The position numbers and the translations under genes are program-made. From positions 62,001 to 126,000 of the forward strand of contig NMRA01000658.1 in assembly GCA_002633005.1 (NCBI GenBank): a DNA stretch of 64,000 bases, given 5' to 3'. Below, piece after piece: positions 35,330-49,700 of this stretch. The first letter of the stretch is position 1. Each line of letters begins with the position of its first letter. The notes beneath the pieces are model-generated. The model worked only from the letters and a program-made list of their open reading frames with translations, was not told the DNA's origin and did not search any database. The stretch comes from Phoronis australis. Taxonomy: Eukaryota; Phoronida; Phoronidae.

Positions 35330-36480
35330 AAAATGCCCTTCTCCAAAAAATTCTGAAGAAGTCCCTTGACAATACCAAAACGGCCACTAGGGGGTGCTGC
35401 AGTAGTTGAATCTGTCTGAAAATTAACTAGCCGTCACATACTACCTGTTTTCATTGAAATCTGACGATCAGTTTTCTAGATCTCCTCTTCTTCAAAAATA
35501 CTGAAAAATCTTGTCAGCTGACTCTGAGCTGATAAAAAATAGGCATGCCTAGCTTTAGTGATGCCCTACACCCTTGCGCAGATTTCATCCAAACATGAAC
35601 CAGACAACTGGAAAGCAGGACAACCAAATAAACGGCCACTGGGGTGTGCTTCAATGGTGAAACTTGCCTGAAAATCGACTGGTACCAGTCACATACATCT
35701 GTTTCAAGTTTCATTGAATTCCATCAATCGCTTCTCAAGCAAGATATCATCCGGAAATGTCCGGCTCCAATAACACTAAAAAACCCTCGCCGAGATTAAA
35801 ATGGCTGCCAGGGGGTGTTACAACGACAGAATCTGCCCCCAAATTAACTGGTGTAATCACTTTGTTGTCATACAAATCCGTGTCAAGTTCCACGGAAATC
35901 CATCCACTGGCTCTATATATCATCCAAAATGCTCTTCCCCTAAAATTACTGAAGAGCTCCAAGGCCTGACCAAATTGAAGAGTGGCTGACGATACCCTAC
36001 TCCTTTGTAACAAATTGCATGAAATTACGATTTTTGAGATATTGAGCACTCCTGCACACCAGGACAAAATTGCCACTAAGGAGTGCTACAGTATTCTAAT
36101 CCCCCCACATACCACCATGTCAAGTATAATAGAAATTCGTCACTAAAATGTTCTCTAGGGAATGCTGTACATTGTTGAATTTGCCTAAAAATTGACTGTG
36201 TCAGGTTTCATTGAAATCCATTGATTGGATTTCTAAATATCATTCAGAAATGCACTTCCCCAGAAATACTGAAAAAGCCTTGGGTTGAGACCAAAATGGC
36301 CGCTAGGGGTGCTGCAGTGGTCAAATCTAACAGAAAGTCAACTGGTGCCAGCGCATTGTCATCACATACTTCAGTATCAAGCTTCACTGAAATCTGTTAA
36401 CGTGTTCTGTAGATATTATCGGGATACGCTTTTCCTCCAATAACACAGAAAAGCCTCACCTCTATAACCCTGGGGGATGG
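35330..36480. repeat. Degenerate tandem array, about 170-180-base units
   Basis: Variants of AAAATGGCCGCTAGGGGTGC, followed by CTGCAG, a TCA/ATCTGTC block, a C(A)TTGAAATCC block, a TCT(A)GATATC block and an AATACTGAAAAA block, recur in the same order about six times (near 35380, 35630, 35800, 36070, 36160 and 36295). Divergence is high, so the array is old. Similar word order occurs in the 44-45.6 kb repeat. Confidence 0.6.
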
Positions 36481-36800
36481 GGCTGATTGAAAAGTGGTGT
36501 GCACCACCCAGGTAATGCCATACACTCTGTGCTAAATTTCATCAAGATTTGATCGGGGTGATTTGCGATATTGAGCAAACCAGACAGGATTATGGCAATA
36601 TGTGACCACAAATATGTTGGCGCATAAAAAGTTAAGTTCCTACTGTTCAAGTGAGGCGACCATTTTGTTGGTGCACCAACAAAAATTCAAAAAGGACTGA
36701 AGATTCAAATCTAATTCTGTCTATCTTAAAATATACGATAACGTGTTGAAAGAGGATCGTTTAGTTCAAATTTATACTGCAATTTCAGATTTCTTTCCAT

Positions 36801-37714
36801 CTATAGATACTCACACTCCGTCACGTTTTCACCTTCACTTCTTGTCTTGGACACAACATTTTGCAGCTCAGCCAGATGTCGTCTGCTAGGTGTTGATGAA
36901 CCAATAGGATCCCATGAGAAGCTCTGAGAAATACCCACTCCGCACAGTTGCGTTTTCCCATCACACAGACTAACGCCCAATTCAGTCTCGCTACTAGAAA
37001 AACGTGGGCGTGTTAAAACTTTGGATGGCCAGCAATCCATGTGTTGTGTCTCAAAGTTTACCGGAAGAAAATTTTCATCTGCAAGCTTAGGCCCAGAAAT
37101 GAAATATTGGGACATATCCTTACACCTGTTGCTAGCAATAGTGTATGGATTCTCGTCGTGTTTGTCCAAGATCAATTGTGTTTTTTCACCGAGTAGACTG
37201 GTCTGGAGCCCTGTGTTGTTGGTGTGGCACAGGTATTCCTGATGGTGCTGATCAGTAATTTGAGCATTGATTGGTTTCTGTGCTGAAGATGCTGGTTTAT
37301 GACAAATAGCATTCTGTGAGCTTAGAGCCTCTTGACTGGCAGCCAGTGCAGAGTGAGATTTTGTGTCCAGACCTGTGATTTGTAAACTGTTTGTACAATA
37401 GCCAGTATCCTGGTGCACTGAACTCAGACAAGCTTCGATATCAATGATTGAGTGATTTTCACGGATGGCGGACAATTGAGCAGCACCACCAAACATCTTC
37501 TGATGGAGACTATGGCAACTGGGTGCTGTATTATCATTAAAATTTATAATGCCCGCATTGTAAGTGGACGAGACAATGAGTGATTCTTCAGTTGGGGTAC
37601 TGCTTCGTTTGGGAGACACATCTCTGGTGACACTCAACAAGGAATGTACGCTCTCCACCTGAACAGATGGTGGGTTATCTTCTAAAACATTTGGCTGATG
37701 ATGAGCGGCAACGT
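36801..37714 (-). CDS. BORA: BORA exon 8 (last coding exon)
   Basis: 914 bases. The acceptor TTTCATTTCAG is at 37715-37725, and two bases complete the split codon from exon 7. It encodes about 304 residues of Ser/Thr-rich, probably disordered tail with SPKRSSTP early and DTGYCTNS near residue 505, and ends ENVTECEYL and stop. The DTGYCT block aligns with the DSGYNT-type beta-TrCP degron of vertebrate Bora. This exon is much of the reason the protein is longer than the human one. Confidence 0.85.
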
Positions 37715-40700
37715 CTGAAATGAAACAGTTTGTTTAGGATCACATCTACTGGTAATGTTTCAGTTCTTTGGCCTAGTAGAACTTTTTATAGACACTATTC
37801 CCATCTGGTGATAGAGATTTTTTCAAGATGTCGATGCAATATCGAAAAATGGATAAAAATTTAATTATTTAAAGGAGAATGTCACCTATTTTGTATCAAT
37901 TTAGATCCAATAGTTCCACTCGATAAAAGAAAGTACAGTTCTTTTACCTGACACCTGACAGCAAACGGAGGTGTTGAAATTAACTAATGACGTCACAGGT
38001 TCGAGCGCAGTCTGTTCAGCAGTCCACAACACGCTTACTGGTGTCGACTTATTGCTTGAATTCATCGTTTTACACCAATAAATCATCAAAATTCGATGTA
38101 AAACCCTTACAAATACATTGAGGTACTGAACCTATTTCTTATTTCGCTGTTACGGATTTATAGGCAGTTCACTGTCAACTGTCACAAGGAACGACACACG
38201 GAGCAGTGTCAGTCATGAGCATGATAAAATGTTGTCCTTATTTTCCATTAGGTTGAAATTTTATAGTTCTTTAACAACATAGCATACACTTATTATGTTT
38301 CTTCATCCACTCCATCATCATTTGTATCATCATTATTGTCATCAAAGGTTGTTTTTTGACTAGCATACCATGTTCACAGTCTGGACAGTCACACAACTTA
38401 GAACAAGGCATGCCTGACTCCAAACAAGAGCACATTTTTTTACTACAACCACTTCTTTTACACTTGCCATTAACATTTTCAAGGTATTTTATGGGGCTAA
38501 AGGTAGAGTCATCCAGTGGAGCATCAGACTACCCCCAAATGATTGCCAACGAAATTACCATGCCCCTGACCAATCTGTTTAACAAACTTCTTCAGCTAGG
38601 CATNCGTTTGTGAATGGCACACTGGTAGTTTGCTCTTTTAGCATGTAACAGCAAACAATCATGATGAGGAGGCAGATCACAGATTTCAACCTGAATATGT
38701 GGTAGCACGCTTTATTAACTGTTGATGACTCACCATACAGCTTGCATACAAACGGTTCAATGCCTTCCATGAGTTAACCAGAAAACACAAATTTGAGCCC
38801 AACTTTAATGGCAAAGACAAAATTAAAAAACGAGAGCGCTGGGAGGAACGACACTTGACGGAATTAATCGAAAAGACGATGATGGGGAGGACGACAATCA
38901 TGATGATCACGGCGGCAATTATCAATAACACAATAACATTCATGTCACTAGCGAAGAAATCAAATAGATAGCATACAATCAACTACAATAAAGAACAATA
39001 GATGGCGCAACATGACGGACGAGCCATGCTTTGTTCCCACATTCCAAAATAGGTGGCGCTATGTGACAGTCTGCAGAGCAAAGTTATGTTTACAATATTT
39101 GGCGTGGAATTCCAGTTTACAGTAGGACAGTGCTGGCTGGGTCAGTCGGGGTCAATTAAGCATAACCAAAACAAAGTGAACTGAAAGCCAGCCAGCTGCG
39201 TGCTTGCATAGGTGACCGAAGGAACAACGGTATCCGAAAATCTCGAATAATTCGAAAAGTAGACGTTGTAGCGCAAAATGGCAAATATTTTCTGGAAGCC
39301 CGTTCAAAACTCTATTTAAAGTGATAGTTTGGCAAAATCAAAAAACTTTTCGAAAAAATTGAAAATTTGCCGTTTTTTTGAAATTCAAAGTCAAATAACT
39401 CGAAAACGGGAAGTCTGAGAAATACGCTCTCGCAGACTTTTTGAAAGGCCATACTTAAAGGAATCCACATGCAAAAATTCACGTCATTTGCTCTTCACGT
39501 TAAAAACAAGACAGCAGAACGATTGAAACCGTGTGAACATGCGCCACAGCCGCCATCTTGAAAGTGACTTTTATAAAAGCTTATTAAACTCAACAAACAC
39601 GTGACCAGTTTGAAAGTGATTGGTTTGCAAATGCGCCCTCTACTGGAGAAAACGTTTTTTGGCCATATTTCGGGGTGCGCATGTGCCACTTTGAACGGAA
39701 GTCGACGATTTTCAGCACACTTGTAGCACTTGCGTTCTAGTATAATGGTACCGATTTTCAGCCATGTACCTCGAAAAATGCAGCCTCTACAAGCATTTGA
39801 GTGTGAAATTGGATACAAAATGGCCGCCACGTCCGCCATTTTGTATCCGATCATGACCAAAAACAATAGGCTTCCAGAACTTTCGGATCTACACGTTATG
39901 TGCAAATTTCGTGAAAATCGGATGAAAATTGCGACCTGTAGAGTGCGAACAAACAAAACACAACTTGCTGTCAGACCAACAAACTACCTCCAAGTAAAAA
40001 TACCTCTACAAGACAGCATCCTACACAAATAAAGTTTTGACAACCTGAATACCGTTTCATCTAAACACCTTGTTACAGTAATCCTACTTAACTGAAATAG
40101 ATTAACCAAAATAATCTTCACTTGAGCACACAGTATGGCCAACAACTGAAATTTCATTTTGTTTAAGTACTCAACAAAAGTAAGCATTAAGAGAAATGAG
40201 CATCATTACTAACACTGATTGCACTGTGCAGCTGCCTTCAAAAAATTTAAAACATAGAAACATTTTATCATCCTTAATACAGTAGTACAACCTTTGAAAA
40301 ATAGAGGAATGTTCATGTTGAAAATAGTTTTTGTTTGAAATTGAAAAGCATCTTCTTAACCGTAGAGCTAAAATTTCATTTGACGCTTCCTGTTTTAAAT
40401 AGCACGCAATTGGAAGAGTAAAAATTTTCCTTAGCTAAAAACTCCAATTCAAGAATCTCCAAAATGTGAGATACTGACATATTCGCAACATTTGAATTTT
40501 CAAGATACATAAATTACAGAACACAGGTAATATTTCCATTTTTAAATTTCTCAAATTCCAAACACTGCTCATGATTTTACATACCAGTAAAAGGATCTCA
40601 AAATAGGCTTAAAAGTTCATAAAAAGCAGTGCTGATCACTCACATGTAGGAAAAAACTACTGCCAGTATATTTGAGATTGAGACCAATATTACTACAATT

Positions 40701-43700
40701 TTATCAAGCAAAATAATTTTTGTTCTGTGAAACTAAAGATTATTTACCATAAATGACACCTTTTCAAATTAAGAATAGCTAGGAGTATTTACAATTGAAT
40801 GTTTGGAACTGGAATAGGTTTTCATCTTTTCTTTTGTTTGTGAAGTTGACCTGTGATGAAATTTGATTTGTGGCAAATGGTTAATTGTGGTGGCGACACA
40901 TACGGTATATTTCTTTGAGCACTGTTAAATGTACATATAACTGACAGTGACAATCTCCTTAATTTTCTAGTGGGCTCAACATCATTTCCATCACCAGCTT
41001 GATCTTTTTATATTTTAAGAGCTCTTTCAATTTTTCTTACATCCGTTAAGTGTCTGTAACACTGCTTGTGATAGAAGCACACACGTACCAAGCCTAAAAA
41101 TGGGGGGCTTGAGTTTTTGAGAATGTGGACATTTATTAAGATTCAAGGGGTACTTCAGAGCTACGAATTGTGCGTTTGTCGAATTTTGGTAGTTCCTGTC
41201 TTTTTAGTGAACTTTTGTCCAATTTTCTACTTTTACGAGTTTTTGTTTCTCTGAAGTAAACCGTTTTACCCACTTTACCACATGGGGGAGGCTCGTTCAA
41301 GCCCCGAGCCCCCCACCCCTGGATCTGCGCATGACAAGAGCTCTGTTTTTTCACAAACACTTAAAAACTTATCAGCAATGATACTTCTCTTGCACTCAAT
41401 GTTGATACGTTTGTTTGCAGTTGCCTTACACCAGGTAATATCTGAGAATTTCAGCTCAGAAATTTTAGCAGAACCTGAGACATGAGTGCAACAAGGGCAG
41501 ACATCTTGCCAGTCTATTGTGAAATCGCACACTCGTTGAATAATTCATAGTTTCAGCACAGTCCTAGCTGTCCCAAAATTGTTCTTTGCGAAACACCAAA
41601 GGATTCAGGAATGTGCCAAGAATTGTTTCAATACGATGACACTCCTGGCTGCTGCCTGCTGGTTTTTGAGCCTTGGCCCTTGGTAATTGCCTATTACTTG
41701 CACACCCATCCAAGAATTAATACTATCCAATGTAGTCAGTAGCTGCAGTAAACATGCTAACTAAGCCAGCAGGATAACATCAGCTGACTGTCCTCTGATG
41801 AAGGTTTTCATGCTAAGCAGACGACTGGTATGGACACAATATTTTCCTGGCATGTGATTGGCTGTTCGGATCATTTTGCACTGACACCTGGTGGCTAACA
41901 TATTATTTGAGGTTATATTTTTTCCAACGTTTAAATTAAAATTCTTACTAAACGTGCAATTGTATTCTTGGGAACTTTTTTGAAATTGACTTTTGAACAT
42001 CTGTAGATGGGTTTAATGCAAAGTTCCGGTTGCCCCCCCCAAAGTGGCCACGGAGGTGAAAGATAGGGGAGCTGGGACTCAGGGCTTGGAATGATCAATG
42101 ACAAAAAACGCGGAAACTTTTACGGCCCAACTCATTCGCGCTACCCAGCCTTGAAATGGTCGATGTGAACCTTTCCCCGACAACGCTACCACCATCAGTA
42201 GCATGCGTCTACGTCCTTTTAGGTCGTCCGTCCACTCCCAACCCACACATTTCACACATTTTTGGCTGCAGAGCCGCAGTATTTGTCGCCGTGGTTTACA
42301 ATAACACGAGACGCCATTGAAAATCCCACCACGCTATCCCAGATGCCCTGGCAATGTTGAGAATTTACGTTCCTCCGAAACATAAAGAGCAACTTCCACT
42401 TTTCGAGGTGAATGTCGTCTGCAAAGCCGCAGAAAGAAAGGAATTTGCCGCAGAAATTTTACATCAAATCAGATTTTTTTACGCGGAAATGTAATAAAAT
42501 GCGCGGACAGAACATTTGAAAAAAGCGGAAATCCGCGTTTGCACGGAAAATTCCAAGCCCTGGGGACTATGGCCTATGAATTAACGTGCGTTCACACGGC
42601 CTCGGCGCCTAGCTTTATTGCATCTAAAGCCGGTAAGGCATTATTCATTGCTGGGTTCCCAAAACATTTGCACTCACCAGTGGCGGATTTAGGAGGGGGG
42701 AGCAAGGGGGCCGTGTACCCCCTAAAATTCTCCCAGATTCCATTTGGCAGTTCAGTGTGCGAATTGCTGACTAGCATATGNGCATAGGCCTTGAACAAAC
42801 CGTTTTTTTTTAGTAATAAGGTCCACAAACCCAAAAATTCGAGACCCTCGACATTTTAAGCTGGGCGTGCGCATGAGGCGAAGTTCTGGTTATTCCTGTG
42901 CCTAGCCCCCACCAACTCAAAATCCTGGATCCGCCCATGCTCACGAACACTCCAAAGTCATTACAAATTGTATCTAATGAGACGGATTTTGTTTCAGTTT
43001 TATATAAGCATTGGTTAGGGTGAAAATAATTGATTTTGAAACAGAACGCACAATAATAAACGTCAACATGGCAACTCGCAATCCCGACTTAGATGAGTGC
43101 TCATCCATCGAGGACTTAACAGAATACTAGAGAGGCACCGTGAACATGCACAGACAACGGAAACATGGATAGTTCTGAAAAACGTTTGAATGACTTGTCA
43201 TGGTGTCAGTACGCTAACTGCACGATAATGGAAACGACTGATGCTTGCGTTTGCTGCCACAAAATTCAGCAAGTATGCCTTTTGGAGAAGCTCAGATGTG
43301 TCTCAGAGACCATCCTGATTTTGCACTGATCTAAACAGAGGTGTACTTACGACGTTCTTTAGGGCTGGGAAAAAGAACTGGCGAAAACATCATACACCCA
43401 GCAAACAAAAGCCTGACAAACAAGTGAGTCAACAAACAGGTTATATAAAACATCATGTTCTCGTTCCTTGAATTAAGTGTAATTGCCTGTTTTCATGGCC
43501 AACTACACTCTCCATAATCAAAAACTGATCAGTCAATAACTGATCCGCATTTCTTTGTCTCCTGCCTGCCGAACGCATTTTCAATAGTGGCACAGCATCT
43601 GACTTCAGCGTCAGTCTCTTTTTCTGCTCTGGCTGTTTGGTAAGCTGGAATTCGTCAGTGCGGAAAGTCACTGTCAACGAAATGCCGGTCACAGACACCG

Positions 43701-46700
43701 AGATGTTTCACGGCCTCATACTCGGTATAAATGACGTACTTTTCATTCTTCACTGCCTTGAGCCACTTCCGAAGCATTACGGGCTCTCAATGAAATCGAA
43801 AAAATGATGTAACCGCTTTTCTCGCAGCTTCATATTTCGCACAAGTGGGAACGATACACCACGACACTGTAACGGCACTCACTCAGCAGAAGAACCACTG
43901 ACGTCGCTGCGTCATTTCTCACCTTCCTCGCAGGTTACCACGACACCTCTCAGCGAGGTAAGTTCGACCGTATCTGAGGTGATGTGGAGACTGATTAAGA
44001 CGGTAAAAAAGACTAATTAAATCAGGTGGCATTCTCCTTTAATATATGTAAAATAAAGAAAGTATTGGGAAATGCCGAGGTTCAGGTCTGACTTATTAAA
44101 CTTGCTCATTGATGGATATTATGTAACAATACAAGAGCACTGCGGAGCGTTGAAATGCGCCCATGAATGCATCGCAAATGATGGCTTTTAGGGTTATTTA
44201 TATGTATCATAAAAATGGCCACTAGGTGGCGCAAAAATGTACAATCCATCCAAAAACGGGAACATGTCATATTTCATAATATGTGGATGCATTATGCTGT
44301 CATCTCCGTCCGTCCGGGGGGCGTCCGCCTTGCGTCCGCTGCTCTAACTCCAAAACCGATTGACGTATGTTCATGAAATTTTGCGCATGTGTTCCTTTCA
44401 TGAATGGGACGGCATGAGCAAACTTTCAGACGGATTTGACTACCGGTCTGCCCCGTAGTGGCAATTTTAGTTTTTTACGCTTACCTCTATATCTAATATC
44501 TTCAAAGGTCTTCGGCGTATTTTCATAAAATTTGGCATGTAGGCATCTATTAGTGAGATGACGCTATCCACCCGTTTACGGACAGATACGACAGAATTTG
44601 CGCCACCTAGTAGCCATTTTTACTGTTTGTTTTTAGTCGTCCACCCCTCTATCAATGAAACCGCTCTAAGGATAATTGTGGAAATTAGCATGTATGTTGT
44701 TACTATGAAGAGGACGGCTGACGATGATTTTCCGACGATTTTGACTGTGGCGCCTCCTAGTGGCAGTTATGTTTTTTTGGGCCTATGGCTGTATCTCCTA
44801 AACCATCTGCAGGATCTTTACTAAATTTAGTAAGTGAATTTATATGATGAATAAGGACGACGACTTTCGGAGGGATTTGAGTACTAGTGTGCCCTCTGGT
44901 GGCAATATTATTTTTTTATGTTAAACTCTGTATCTTCAAAGGTCCTCTGTTTGAAGATGGTTGACGGCGACTTTGACTACTGTGGCTTTTCCAATGGTAG
45001 TTCTGTTTTGTTTTGCGCCCATAGCTGTATCTCCTAAACCCACTGCTGGGTCTTTATTAAATTTAGTATTTATATGAAGCTAATAACAGACAATGATGAC
45101 TTTCAGCCGGATTCAACGAACACTGTGCACTCATGTGGCAGTTTTCATTTTATTCTGTTTTTTTTTGTTTCTCTGAAGTTCCATGACAGATTTCTATGGA
45201 ATTTGGTGAACAGCTTTCCAGTAAAGAAGCCATGACATGTTACCATTTTCGGATGGATTGTACGTTTTTGCGTCATCTAGTGGCCATTTTTATGACCAAT
45301 AAACAACCCTAAAAGCACACCGTTTGCGATGCATTCATGGGCGCATTTCAACGCTTCGCATTGCTCTTGTGTGAAAATATGTTAAGAACCTTTAAAGATA
45401 CAGAGAAAAACGTAAAGAAATAAAATTGACACTAGGGGGCACACCGGTAGTCGGATCTGTCCGAAAGTTCGCTGATGACATCTCATCCATGAAAGCAGCA
45501 CATGTGCAAAATTTCATGAACAATCGTCAAACAGTTTTGGAGATAGAGCAGCAGACGCCGGACGGACGCCGCCCGGACGGAAGGAGATGACGGCAAAATG
45601 TGTCCACATATAAATATGTGGGCGCCTAAAAATTTCATCAATTTCAGACAAATTGCCACCTTATGCCTGCAATGTTTTCAAACATTGTCTGATGGTAGCT
45701 ACAATACACAATCTGAATAATGGTAAGCAAAAGCAACAAAGATACTATAAACAGCATACTGTCGAAATTGAGTGATTGCACGTGGTTGTTGCGGCTTGAC
45801 TTTTCCATCTGGTTCAAAGAATCAGAGCCAATTGGAGACATGTTTGGACTGGTGAAGGGCACTGACTGTCTCCCTGAAGATGGCGTTGCTTGAAGTGGAT
45901 AACAAGACGGTGTATGCGGGTATGCGAAAGGACTGTTGCCAATATTACCACCTGGGGGCATAAAAACAGAAATCAGACTTCTGAATTAAACTGTCAACTT
46001 TCATTTATTTAATTAAAATGTTTTACTTGACTGTGGGATATTTTAGGATATGAATTCCTCACTAATACAGTTCATTCAAAAACTTGTAATTATCAAGTAA
46101 GAACCACAACTGAAAACTACTAGATACAAAAAATTGTTCAAGGAATTATTAAAAACGAGAAAGTTTTAAACTAAGAAACATAAAATTGTAAACGCTGATG
46201 ACGGAAATAACTCTCTACAAACCGGAACCATTGTTTTACTAATGAACATACAGTTCCAAATGGTTTTCAATAAAACTGATACACAATAATTCTGTTATGG
46301 AACAATTAATCTTGTAAGGTTATGAAGGATCTGATTGACAAGTCTGTGTAAAACAATAGATCTTAACCCTGCACAAGTATATATATTAAGTCTGAAAGTA
46401 GAAAACATGGAAAATTTGGGTTTTTACATGATACCAAACTGCCATTAATAGGGTCAAATTGCCATTGATAGGGTCGAATTGCCATACCTTTTTAGTTAAA
46501 TTTAGATAAAAGAAAGGTACATTTAAAGCAAAATAACACATTAATAACAATGACCAAATTTTGTTTGATATAAATGTTCAAGAGGGAATCTCAAAAACGC
46601 TTTGAAGACTTTTTTAATGTCATCATTTTGTTTTCATTTCATGCCACTTTTGATTTCTTTCATCAAAATCAAAAAAGTTGTATTTTTGATATCCCATAAT

Positions 46701-49700
46701 TCAAAAGTGAAACCTTTTAAAATACAATTCCTCGCACCAATATGGAAAATTGCAGTGCACAATGTAAAGCATCTGAAAGTTTCTTGTGAATCCAAGCAGC
46801 GATTTCTGAGATTTCTGTTTATAGCCAAATTTGGACACTTTTCACAAGTCCAACATAACATTAAAACTCCTTTTTTCATGCTAGTGTTTTCAATAATGTA
46901 TTAGGATAAATGGAACATAAAAATGAAGATGACGATGAGAAAAATGATCACGACAAGCAAGATAAACCAACTTTCATTCTTTGTTCAAATCTGTTGATAT
47001 TGATTTATCGAGAGTTATGTAAGGCTCGTGTCCAAATGCAAATTACAAGGAGAGATCACTAAAACTCTCCTTTATAAAATAAAAATGCATTTTCATGACA
47101 CAGCTTTGTTAACATGTATATAGCTGTGTAGTTATAAACCAGTATGTTGATATCAAACAAATAAGAATTATTAGTCTTCACACATGCCACATGTTGGTTA
47201 CCTATAGATCTATAGGTCATGTGATGTGACCAGCTTATGGAGTGTATGAAAACTTCTGATTCTTACTTAAACATTGTTAACAGTTACCTGGAGCTGGCGT
47301 TTTGATTCGCCTGGACATGATGGGAGATAATTCTGGAGAGGACATGTTATCCCTTCCCGGCGAGCTGCGACAAGAGGCACTAGCAATTATAGGGCTTGAG
47401 GAGAACTGAGCCTGGAACAGCATGGTGACAACTGACAGAATGAGCACTTACATATTTGGACTGATGTACATGATGTGAACTTGACCCAATATGTGGATTC
47501 ACGCCTTAATCAGATCAAGTTTCATGCCATGAGAATAACCTTGCAACACCATGACTAGCCTAGGAGAGGTGCTTCATCCCAGCAAAGCAGCCAGTCAAGC
47601 CTATTCTGAAAGACATGCCCAAGTTAACTGAGCACGTAAGTCTTTGTTAGAAAGTACTGCATTGGGTTTGGGTAAGGTAATTGTAGAATAATAAGAATAA
47701 ACTAGGTTTATTGGGAACACTGAAACTACGTCGATCTGCAATCGTAAGATGGTCGTCCGTGTGTGTCCGTAATAACAAAGTCACTTATACTACATCTCCC
47801 CCTCAAGTCTCTTAAAGTCATCGTTCACTATCAATATCATCAGTCCTCAAATCCATAACGGATGGGTGGTTTTCGAACACGGTGGCTTGGACTACGCAGC
47901 GAATTAGTCGGTGAAGTTGGGAGTATCGCCGGTACTGAATCATCGGGTGGTGGTGGCGGCATCATCATGACATCTCGCCTATTTCGCGTTATGCTACCTT
48001 TATCAGTCTCGAGAGTCACGGAGCGGTCCTTATCCTGCACCACAACTGCCGGACGTTTCATATCGCGAATCATTACCGACTGACCTTCATGGTATGTAGG
48101 AATCTCCCGTGCACGGTGCCGGGAATCAAATGCTTTTGCCATTTGAATTTTGTAGTCATGTTCCTTTATCCGCAGGGAGTCACGATCGAGTTCGACTGGT
48201 CTAGCATCAGGAACTGACGGCAAAGTCGTTCGAAGAGTTCGGTTCATAAGTAAACGAGCGGGTGACTCTCCATTCGCTATGGGAGTATTTCGATATGACA
48301 ATAAGGCCAGGTAAGGGTCGTCACATTTACGCAAGAGACCCTTTACAGTCTCCACGAATCTTTCTGCTTCCCCGTTCGCCTGCGGGTACTTTGGGGAACT
48401 CGTCAGAAGGATGAAATCATAGTCCTTTGCAAAGTTAGCGAACTCTGCGGAAGCATAGCAGGGCCCATTGTCCGACCGAACCACGAACGGAATTCCATGC
48501 CTTGCGAAAATTGACTTCATGTGGTTAATCACACAGCTGGATGTCGCCGCTTCTAGTTTGGCTATCTCAGGGTACCGCGAATAATAGTCTACCACCAATA
48601 GATACTGTGAGCCTTTGTATTCAAACAAATCTGTCCCTAGCGTTTGCCATGGTCCATCGGGCCATTCCGTCGTCTGGAGTGGCTCGCGTTTTACCGACTG
48701 ATGCTCACGGCAGCGACGACACGCCTTAACCATGTCCTCGATAGCCAATGACATGCCAGGCCACCATACACAGGCTTTGGCACGCTCGCGACATTTCGTG
48801 ATACCGAGATGACCGACATGGATACGTTGTAAGACATCTAATCTTTCACAGGAAGGAATCACGATGCAATGACCCTTCATAAGCAGTCCATCGACCAAAG
48901 TCAACTCGTGCTGAACATCCCAGTACGGCTTCAAGATACTTTCTTGAGACGACAAATATTTTGGCCAAGACGTTTTGCAAAACGATGCGACCTTTTGACA
49001 CACCTCATCCAATGCTTGTGCATGCTTAATTTCCTCTAGCCTCCTGCTTGTAGCAGGTAAGTTTTGTACCGCTACTTTCGCGAACAGTTCGGTGCTTAAT
49101 TCGAGCACTTCATCCCGGTCCTCGGAGCTGGGGTTTCTCGACAGCATGTCCGCGATTAAGTTGTCTTTGCCGGGAAGATGCAATACTTCAAAATCAAAAC
49201 GCATTAGCCTTAAGCGTAGTCTTTGTAACCGGGGAGTCAGATTGTTGACATCTTTAGTTGAGAGGATGGGAATCAAGGGTTTATGATCAGTCTCGAGAAT
49301 CACTTTCAACCCCACAATATAGTTCCGGTAACGATCACATGCCCATGTCAGAGCAAGGCATTCACGCTCAATACATGTATAATTCGACTCAGTCTGCGAA
49401 AGCGATCTCGATGCCGCTGCAACTAAGCGACGCGTACCGTCCGGCTGTACCTGCGAGAGAGTTGCTCCCAGGCCATGAAGGCTAGCGTCCGCAGTAACGA
49501 TAGTTTTGAGTGAAACATCGAACTGGGCAAGTACGTGGGGTTTGCTCAATTCTTGTTTGACCGATGCAAATGCCTCCGTTTGGGCACAGTCCCAACGCCA
49601 CACAGAATCTTTGCGCAGCAAAGCGCGCAACGGGGCAGCAAGTTCAGCAAACTTAGGGGAAAACTTTCCGTACTGATTAATGGCCCCCAGGAAACTTTGA

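Larger units (their letters stand above)
37726..45759 (-). other. BORA intron 7 (about 8 kb)
   Basis: Filled with repeats: MITE fragments (41.1-41.35 and 42.68-42.95 kb), a THAP pseudogene and the permuted inverted modules at 44.1-45.6 kb. At 39818-39852 a hairpin (ATACAAAATGGC / GCCATTTTGTAT) is present. No convincing extra coding exon was seen. Confidence 0.6.

Noticed and set aside
38686-38982. Minus-strand hydrophobic 98-codon frame resembling a membrane protein
   Set aside because: The hydrophobic run comes from a GATGATG-rich low-complexity stretch; the plus strand is equally open and neither has a known domain.
45644-45759. Hydrophobic tail of the exon-7 frame, suggesting a C-terminal membrane anchor for Bora
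   Set aside because: A GTATGC donor precedes it in the right phase and exon 8 joins perfectly, so this is intron read-through.
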